DNA of 64,000 nt from Methanothermococcus okinawensis IH1. GTDB lineage: Archaea; AGJL01; Methanococci; Methanococcales; Methanococcaceae. The DNA is taken from NCBI RefSeq assembly GCF_000179575.2, contig NC_015636.1, positions 1,589,495-1,653,494 on the forward strand, read 5' to 3'. The notes beneath the pieces are model-generated. The model had not been told where the DNA came from and searched no databases. It saw only the letters and a list, made by a program, of their open reading frames with translations. Position 1 is the first letter of the stretch. Every line of letters begins with the position of its first letter. The translations under genes and the position numbers were made by a program. Shown here piece after piece: positions 58,354-64,000 of the stretch.

Positions 58354-58418
58354 AATATTTTTATTTTATTTTTATAGTATAATTAATTCATTCATTTATA
58401 TATTTAGTTGGTGAAATA

Positions 58419-59015
58419 ATGAAAATCTTTGGTATAAGTGGAAGTCCAAGATTACAGGGCACTCACTATGCGGTGAATTACGCACTAAATTATTTAAAAG
58501 AAAAAGGATGCGAAACTAAGTATTTTTCAGTAGCGGGAAAAGAAATAAATTTCTGCAAACACTGTGATTACTGTATAAGAAAAAAAGAGGGCTGTATCTA
58601 TAAGGATGACATGAATGAAGTTTATGAAAATTTAATATGGGCTGATGGTATAATAATGGGAGCTCCGGTTTATCAGGGAAATATCACCGGGCAGTTAAAA
58701 ACATTAATGGATAGATGCAGGGCAATAGTTGCTAAAAATCCAAAGGTTTTAAGTGGTAAGGTTGGAATGGGCATAGCTATTGGAGGAGATAGGAATGGAG
58801 GACAGGAGATAGCTTTAAGAACAATTCACGATTTTTACATCATTAATGAGATGATTCCAGTAGGTGGAGGTTCATTTGGTGCAAATTTAGGTGCTACATT
58901 ATGGTCAAAGGACAAAGGCAAAGAGGGTATTGTAGAGGATAAAGAAGGATTGAGGGTTTTAAGAAAAACATTAAATAAATTTTTAAATAGAGTATCTGAA
59001 TTTAAAAAAGCATAA
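58419..59015 (+). CDS. Iron-sulfur flavoprotein (Isf family)
   Basis: A 198-residue flavodoxin-fold electron carrier. The FMN-binding start is GISGSPRLQGTHYAVNYAL. The compact cluster motif FCKHCDYCIRKKEGC is C-x2-C-x2-C-x6-C, the Isf signature for a [4Fe-4S] cluster. GAPVYQGNITGQLKTLMDR and GGDRNGGQE follow. Isf proteins reduce O2 or peroxide with ferredoxin electrons in methanogens. The archaeoflavoprotein gene next to it strengthens the call. Confidence 0.94.
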   Translation: MKIFGISGSPRLQGTHYAVNYALNYLKEKGCETKYFSVAGKEINFCKHCDYCIRKKEGCIYKDDMNEVYENLIWADGIIMGAPVYQGNITGQLKTLMDRCRAIVAKNPKVLSGKVGMGIAIGGDRNGGQEIALRTIHDFYIINEMIPVGGGSFGANLGATLWSKDKGKEGIVEDKEGLRVLRKTLNKFLNRVSEFKKA

Positions 59016-59126
59016 ATAAAAAATATATAATAAATATATAGGATTATATTGACATACTGAAATATTATAAGTTTCATTAAATTTAATGAATATATTTTAG
59101 TTAAAATAATTAAAAAAGGTGATTTT

Positions 59127-59684
59127 ATGGTAAAAATCGCATGGGGCATTACAGGATGCGGAGATAAAATAGAGGAAATAGTTAAATTAATGATTGATTT
59201 AAAAAATAAATATAATTTGGATATTGATATATATGCATCAAAAAGTGCCAAAGTTGTTTTAAAATGGTATAAACTCTGGAATTTGTTAATAGATGAGTTT
59301 TATGATATAAGGGTTGAAGTAGATGCAAATTCTCCCTTTTTGCCGGGAAAACTTCAAACTGGAAAATATGATATATTTATTGTAGCTCCAACTACTGCAA
59401 ACACCGTAGCAAAGGTGGCACATTGTATTGCCGATACCCTTATTACAAATTCAATTGCTCAGGGTATTAAAGCTAAGGTTCCAACATATATATATCCGCC
59501 AGATAATAAAATAGGAGAGATTGAAACAATAATTCCCGGTGGAAAAACTTTAAAGTTATATATTAGAAAGGAAGATGTAGAAAATGTTAATAAATTAAGA
59601 AAGATGAATGGCATAACGGTCTTGGATAGTGTGGATGAAATTAAAGATGTTATTCTGAAATATGTTAAAAGTGAGAAAAGTTAG
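59127..59684 (+). CDS. Archaeoflavoprotein AfpA-like
   Basis: A 185-residue flavoprotein of the phosphopantothenoylcysteine-decarboxylase-like fold: VKIAWGITGCGDKIEEIVK, GKLQTGKYDIFIVAPTTANTVAKVAHCIADTLITNSIAQG. This agrees with the AfpA family, FMN proteins that receive electrons from ferredoxin and pass them to iron-sulfur flavoprotein. The adjacent Isf gene supports it. Dihydromethanopterin reductase DmrX is the related alternative. Confidence 0.85.
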   Translation: MVKIAWGITGCGDKIEEIVKLMIDLKNKYNLDIDIYASKSAKVVLKWYKLWNLLIDEFYDIRVEVDANSPFLPGKLQTGKYDIFIVAPTTANTVAKVAHCIADTLITNSIAQGIKAKVPTYIYPPDNKIGEIETIIPGGKTLKLYIRKEDVENVNKLRKMNGITVLDSVDEIKDVILKYVKSEKS

Positions 59685-59744
59685 AAATAGGGAATAACTT
59701 TGATATGTATTTCATGTCACTTTTAAAATAAGAAAGGTGATTAA

Positions 59745-60485
59745 ATGTTAAAAATTGAAAACTTATGTGTTAAAATAGGGGATAAGGAAGTTTTAAAAGA
59801 TATTAATTTAAATATTGGCGTTGGTGAAACGCATGTTTTATTTGGTCCAAATGGAGCAGGTAAATCTACATTGATAAATACCATATTGGGAAATCCAAAA
59901 TATGAGGTTGTAAAGGGCAGTATTTATTTTAAAGGAAAGGATATTACCAACATGCCAATGTATGAGAGGGCAAAACTTGGAATGGGCATATCATATCAAA
60001 ATCCGCCAGCAATTCCCGGAGTAAAGTTGAAAAATCTTCTAAATATTATCTCAAATAGAGAATGGAATGAAATTGAAAAGATGGCTGAAATATTGAATTT
60101 TAATGATTTTCTTGAAAGAGAAGTAAATGTTGGATTTTCGGGTGGTGAAGCAAAAAGGTCTGAGATACTCCAAATATATGCTCAAAATCCAGATTTTATC
60201 ATGTTTGATGAGCCCGATAGCGGTGTAGATGTGGAAAATGTGGAATTAATTGGAAACCTCATAAACGAATTACTCGATAAAAATAAAATACCAAGTGATA
60301 GAGAAAAATCTGGTTTGATAATCACACACATGGGGCATATATTAAACTTTATGGATGTAGATAGAGCTCATGTTCTCTATGATGGAATTATAGCTTGTTC
60401 AGGTCATCCAGAAGAAATCCTTGACAACATAATTGAACATGGATATGAGAGGTGTGTAGAATGCTATCAAAAGAAAAAGCATTAA
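59745..60485 (+). CDS. sufC: Fe-S cluster assembly ATPase SufC
   Basis: A 246-residue ABC-type ATPase of the SUF machinery. Walker [32 protein letters not shown], signature [15 protein letters not shown], Walker [19 protein letters not shown] and the switch His in [13 protein letters not shown]. It drives cluster assembly on SufB, whose gene overlaps its 3' end by 25 nt. Confidence 0.96.
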   Translation: MLKIENLCVKIGDKEVLKDINLNIGVGETHVLFGPNGAGKSTLINTILGNPKYEVVKGSIYFKGKDITNMPMYERAKLGMGISYQNPPAIPGVKLKNLLNIISNREWNEIEKMAEILNFNDFLEREVNVGFSGGEAKRSEILQIYAQNPDFIMFDEPDSGVDVENVELIGNLINELLDKNKIPSDREKSGLIITHMGHILNFMDVDRAHVLYDGIIACSGHPEEILDNIIEHGYERCVECYQKKKH

Positions 60486-61681
60486 AAATAAAGGAAACCG
60501 CTGAAAAATATAGAAATGTTCCAGCACCATACGGAGAAGATATAAATCTTGAAGAATATAAAATAGAAAAAGATGGCATATCAATAGATTCATTGACTGA
60601 GCTCGACCAAGAGTATAAATCCGAACTTGAAAATATAGGTATCGATATTGAGGAGAAGAGCTCAGCAGGTTCATACTTGCAAATAAATAATAAGGCAGTT
60701 TATTCAAAAACATATTCAAACATTGAAATGATGCCAATTTCCGAGGCTCTTAAAAAATATGATTTGGATGATTACTTTTGGAATCTTGTTGAAATTAAGG
60801 ATAAATACACAGCAAGAGTAGCATTGGAATTAACAGAAGGATTTTTCATAAGAGTTCCAAAGGGTGTTAAGGAAACTATACCACTTCAAACATGCCTTTT
60901 AATTGGTGAGGAGAGCTCATCTCAAAATGTTCATAATATCATCATTGTTGAAGAAGGGGCTGAATTGAATGTGATTACTGGATGTGCAACTTCTCCACAT
61001 GTAAAATCAGGTCTTCATATTGGAGTTTCTGAATTTTATGTAAAAAAAGATGCAAAATTAACATATACTATGATACATGACTGGGGCGAAAATGTCCATG
61101 TTAGACCGAGAACTGGCGTATATGTTGAAGAAAATGGGATATTCATAAATAATTATGTGGTATTATCAAAGGTTAAATCTATCCAAAGTTATCCAACAGT
61201 CTATTGTGCAGGTGATAACTCAAAGGCAACCTTTCAAACTGTGGCTTATGGTAAAGGAAACTCAAAGATGGACATGGGAACAAGGGCTATATTATCGGGA
61301 AAAGGTAGCAGTGCAGATATGATTTCAAGAACTATTGTTGTAGATAATGCTGAAATAATAGCAAGAGGTCATCTCGTTGGAGAAAGTGAAGATGTAAAAG
61401 GACATTTGGAATGTAGAGGTTTAATTTTATCGGATAATGCACATCTTCATGCAGTTCCTGAATTAGAGGCTAAAAAAACAAACCTTGATTTATCGCATGA
61501 GGCAGCTGTTGGAAAAATTGCAGAAAATCAACTAATGTATTTAATGTCAAGGGGTTTAACAGAGGACGAGGCCACTTCATTGATTATAAAAGGATTTTTA
61601 AGCGTAGATATATCGGGACTTCCCCCAAAACTTGCAAAATCTGTTGAGCAAATAATGGATATGACTCTTGATGGATTGTAA
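60461..61681 (+). CDS. sufB: Fe-S cluster assembly scaffold SufB (SufBD family)
   Basis: A 406-residue scaffold. Characteristic stretches are [85 protein letters not shown]-like segment near residue 320 and [27 protein letters not shown]. It forms the minimal archaeal SufBC system with the overlapping sufC. A GTG at 60452 is in frame; GGTG plus spacing favours the ATG at 60461. Confidence 0.95.
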   Translation: MLSKEKALKIKETAEKYRNVPAPYGEDINLEEYKIEKDGISIDSLTELDQEYKSELENIGIDIEEKSSAGSYLQINNKAVYSKTYSNIEMMPISEALKKYDLDDYFWNLVEIKDKYTARVALELTEGFFIRVPKGVKETIPLQTCLLIGEESSSQNVHNIIIVEEGAELNVITGCATSPHVKSGLHIGVSEFYVKKDAKLTYTMIHDWGENVHVRPRTGVYVEENGIFINNYVVLSKVKSIQSYPTVYCAGDNSKATFQTVAYGKGNSKMDMGTRAILSGKGSSADMISRTIVVDNAEIIARGHLVGESEDVKGHLECRGLILSDNAHLHAVPELEAKKTNLDLSHEAAVGKIAENQLMYLMSRGLTEDEATSLIIKGFLSVDISGLPPKLAKSVEQIMDMTLDGL

Positions 61682-61900
61682 TTATTAATACTCATTATTT
61701 CAGTATATCCATTTTATAGGTCTATTTTATATTTTATCCATATTTCATATTTTTGTAATTATTTTATCGTAAAATAAAAACTTTTATTTTTAATGTATAA
61801 TTTAAATAAAGACTGAAAAATATATAAAAATATATAAAAATTGGATGATAATGTGTAGATAATAAAATAATAAAAATATAATAATAAATTATGGGATAAA

Positions 61901-63607
61901 ATGGAATTTACAGATACAATAATAAATTTTCTAATGAAAAATAATATAAAAACAGTTTTTTCATATCCTGGGGAACAGATTTTTCCATTATATAATAAAT
62001 TAAATGAATCACCAATAAAAAATATAATGGTCAGACATGAACAGGGAGCTCTGCACATGGCTGATGGGTATAGTAGAATTACAAATCATATTGGAGTATG
62101 TTTAGCAACTGCGGGTCCTGGTGCTACAAATTTGATGACAGGCATTGCCACAGCATATAAGGACTCCTCATCTGTAATAGCCATCACTGGAAGATGCATG
62201 AGAAAATATATAAATAAAAATTATTTTCAAGAAATACCTTTGGATTTTTTAAATATATATAAAGGATATTTTATGAATAAACCAGACATAGGTTATTTCA
62301 TAAATGCATTTTCTGAAACTTTAAATAATAAAAAACCTATCCATTTAAATATTCCAAGTGATATTCTTAAATCAAAGGTAAAGTGTCTCACTGAATATGA
62401 CAATAATAATGACGGCATATATAACAATACCTATAATAAATACAATAGATATAATAACAGTAAAAATAATAAAAATAATGATAAAAATAACAACTATCAT
62501 AAAAATGAGGATAAATTAGGATATAAGGATATAAAAGGTAAAATAATTAAAAAACATATTAATATAAAAGATATTAAAAAACCTTTGTTGCTTATAGGTC
62601 AAGGTATTTATGGAACATTATCCTACAATGATATGAGTAATATAAATAATATATTGAAGGAATGCAATATTCCAATTGCAACAACCTATCCTGCAAGAGG
62701 TGTTATTGACGAAAATTATAAGAATTGTTTAGGTTTAGTTGGAAGAAGGGGAACATTTATAGCAAATAGATATATCGTGGAAAGCGATGTTATATTTTCA
62801 ATTGGTGTAAGCCTTTCATACAACACCATACCTGAAAGTATTAGGGATAAAGTTTTAAAAAAAGTAATTAATTTGGACATTAAAATTAATGATTTAAGTG
62901 ATATTAAGAACTTAATTGATGGATTAAATGAGTTATACAATGATAGTTCATTAAATAATAGCAATAAGGTTATGACTACCAATACCAATAATATCAATAA
63001 TTATTATAATAATTGTGATAATAACAATACAAATAAGGATAATAAAGGTAATATTCCCAATATTAATAATAGTCTAAATTTTAAATTAGGGGATTACTCT
63101 TCAAAAATCAAAGAGATACTATATAATTTACCCAATGATTCAATAATTACCACAGATGCTGGAAATCATACAGTCTTTGTATCATTATTAAAAAAATGTG
63201 TAATTCCAAGAAATATTATATCATCTCATAGCATGGGAACTATGGGATTTGGGCTTCCCGCTTCGATTGGAGTTAAATTTGGATGTTTGGATTATAATAT
63301 CGATAGGGAGGTAATTTCCATCAATGGTGATGGCGGTTTCCAGATGAATATGCAGGAGCTCGCAACAGTATCAGAAAATAATCTAAAAATACTTATTATA
63401 ATAATGAAAAATAGTAGATTAAATGTATTTGGTAATATAAAAAATCCAGATTTTAATAAAATAGCAGATGCCTACGATATTGATAATGTTTATATAGAAG
63501 ATATCGATGAAATAGGAGGAAATATAAAATATTATTTAAACAATAACAAACCTTATCTTATGGTAGTTGAATGTGAAAATGAGGGGCTACCTAAACCTTT
63601 TATTTAA
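61901..63607 (+). CDS. Thiamine-diphosphate enzyme, acetolactate-synthase-like, with Asn-rich insertions
   Basis: A 568-residue ThDP enzyme. The PYR domain has FSYPGEQIFPLYNKL and the cofactor-activating Glu in VRHEQGALHMADGYSR (about residue 48), then ATAGPGATNLMTGIATAYKDS. The ThDP-binding motif near the end is SINGDGGFQMNMQELATVSE...LIIIMKNSRLN. It resembles acetolactate synthase large subunits, but the FAD-binding features are weak and the substrate is unproven. Two long Asn/Lys/Tyr-rich low-complexity stretches interrupt it (about residues 165-205 and 345-390), an unusual feature in this family. Confidence 0.88.
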   Translation: MEFTDTIINFLMKNNIKTVFSYPGEQIFPLYNKLNESPIKNIMVRHEQGALHMADGYSRITNHIGVCLATAGPGATNLMTGIATAYKDSSSVIAITGRCMRKYINKNYFQEIPLDFLNIYKGYFMNKPDIGYFINAFSETLNNKKPIHLNIPSDILKSKVKCLTEYDNNNDGIYNNTYNKYNRYNNSKNNKNNDKNNNYHKNEDKLGYKDIKGKIIKKHINIKDIKKPLLLIGQGIYGTLSYNDMSNINNILKECNIPIATTYPARGVIDENYKNCLGLVGRRGTFIANRYIVESDVIFSIGVSLSYNTIPESIRDKVLKKVINLDIKINDLSDIKNLIDGLNELYNDSSLNNSNKVMTTNTNNINNYYNNCDNNNTNKDNKGNIPNINNSLNFKLGDYSSKIKEILYNLPNDSIITTDAGNHTVFVSLLKKCVIPRNIISSHSMGTMGFGLPASIGVKFGCLDYNIDREVISINGDGGFQMNMQELATVSENNLKILIIIMKNSRLNVFGNIKNPDFNKIADAYDIDNVYIEDIDEIGGNIKYYLNNNKPYLMVVECENEGLPKPFI

Positions 63608-63740
63608 TTAAATAAATTAACTTAAATAATAATAATTTAAAATGATGATGATTTTAAAGTTAATCAAGGTATTAAATAAAAAAATAATTAAAAATTAAAA
63701 AAATAAATAGAATTAAATTATTACCAATGGAGGAATAAAC

Positions 63741-64000
63741 ATGGATGAATTATTTAAAACACTAACAAGCAATATGCACTTTAATGCAACGGCATTAAGT
63801 GATAAAACATGGAATCAAAATTGGAGAGTTCCTGAGGGGCTTATATCAATAATCGGATTAAAAAATGGAAAAAGTCCAGTTTTTTATTATGGTGTTACAA
63901 AAAACTGTAAAGAGAATTATGTGCTGAAAAAAGGGATTTCTGACAATAAAAATAAATTTATAAACGCAAGACTTTACTTTAAATTTGATAGAGCAGATAT
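63741..64000 (+). CDS. Unknown protein, 3' end cut by window
   Basis: An open frame of 86 codons runs off the window. It starts at the ATG at 63741 behind TGGAGGAATAAAC, a good Shine-Dalgarno. The sequence opens MDELFKTLTSNMHFNATALS, followed by WNQNWRVPEGLISIIGLKNG and FYYGVTKNCKENYV. I see no signal peptide and do not recognise a family from this part. Confidence 0.7.
   Translation, partial: MDELFKTLTSNMHFNATALSDKTWNQNWRVPEGLISIIGLKNGKSPVFYYGVTKNCKENYVLKKGISDNKNKFINARLYFKFDRAD

Overview
The window is a low-G+C archaeal chromosome segment from a methanogen of the order Methanococcales. The evidence is methenyl-H4MPT cyclohydrolase (mch), F420H2 oxidase (fprA), archaeoflavoprotein, ApgM phosphoglycerate mutase, RaSEA, RtcA/archease, Hef, GGTGA ribosome-binding sites, C/D box guide RNAs and a CRISPR repeat of the GTTAAAATCAGACC... 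type. A thermophilic genus such as Methanothermococcus is my best guess, but the genus is not proven by the sequence.

Layout. (1) 1-3.6 kb, minus strand: molybdate/tungstate ABC transporter operon (binding protein, permease, a DUF364 gene, ATPase) with an operator-like palindrome upstream. (2) 3.8-6.3 kb: radical SAM protein, a C/D box sRNA and pdxT. (3) 6.3-12.8 kb: two giant tandem HEAT-like paralogues that share two blocks of identical DNA separated by diverged sequence. (4) 13-20.5 kb: CooC-type ATPase, small protein, EamA protein, serA, carA, SppA-type protease, RPA-associated OB-fold protein, methyltransferase. (5) 20.8-29.6 kb: mre11-rad50-PIN, M42 peptidase, PAP2, YkgJ-type Fe-S protein, zinc ribbon, Obg/YchF-type GTPase. 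(6) 30-39.5 kb: radical SAM protein, a second C/D box sRNA, thiL-archaeosortase-m5C methyltransferase, rtcA, archease, hef, membrane protein, aroD. (7) 39.5-45.2 kb: leader with a duplicated 31-nt motif, a 66-repeat CRISPR array containing a 209-bp tandem duplication of three spacer-repeat units, a frameshifted membrane-protein gene and a detached two-repeat array. No cas gene is present. (8) 45.2-52.5 kb: MBL protein, mch, RaSEA, unknown protein, TIM-barrel and PP-loop proteins, apgM, a decayed gene. (9) 52.6-61.7 kb, all plus strand: oxygen-defence and iron-sulfur island (AhpD-like protein, superoxide reductase, rubredoxin, glutaredoxin-like protein, ferritin, rubredoxin-like protein, peroxiredoxin, rubrerythrin, DsrE, FprA, iron-sulfur flavoprotein, AfpA, SufC, SufB). 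(10) An acetolactate-synthase-like enzyme and a truncated unknown gene close the window.

The genes of region 9 form a coherent path. FprA reduces O2 with F420H2; superoxide reductase, rubrerythrin and peroxiredoxin remove superoxide and peroxide using rubredoxin-type electron carriers; ferritin holds iron; SufBC rebuilds Fe-S clusters. Region 5 couples Mre11/Rad50 DNA-end processing, and region 6 holds RNA repair and modification (RtcA, archease, m5C methyltransferase, guide RNA) plus fork repair (Hef).

The least expected signals are: the hexamer GAGCTC, about 81 copies by hand count but nearly absent from the HEAT genes and the CRISPR array; the block mosaic of the HEAT paralogues; three genes whose translation-start region is duplicated around a hairpin-bearing insert; two well-formed C/D box sRNAs; and the internal structure of the CRISPR locus.
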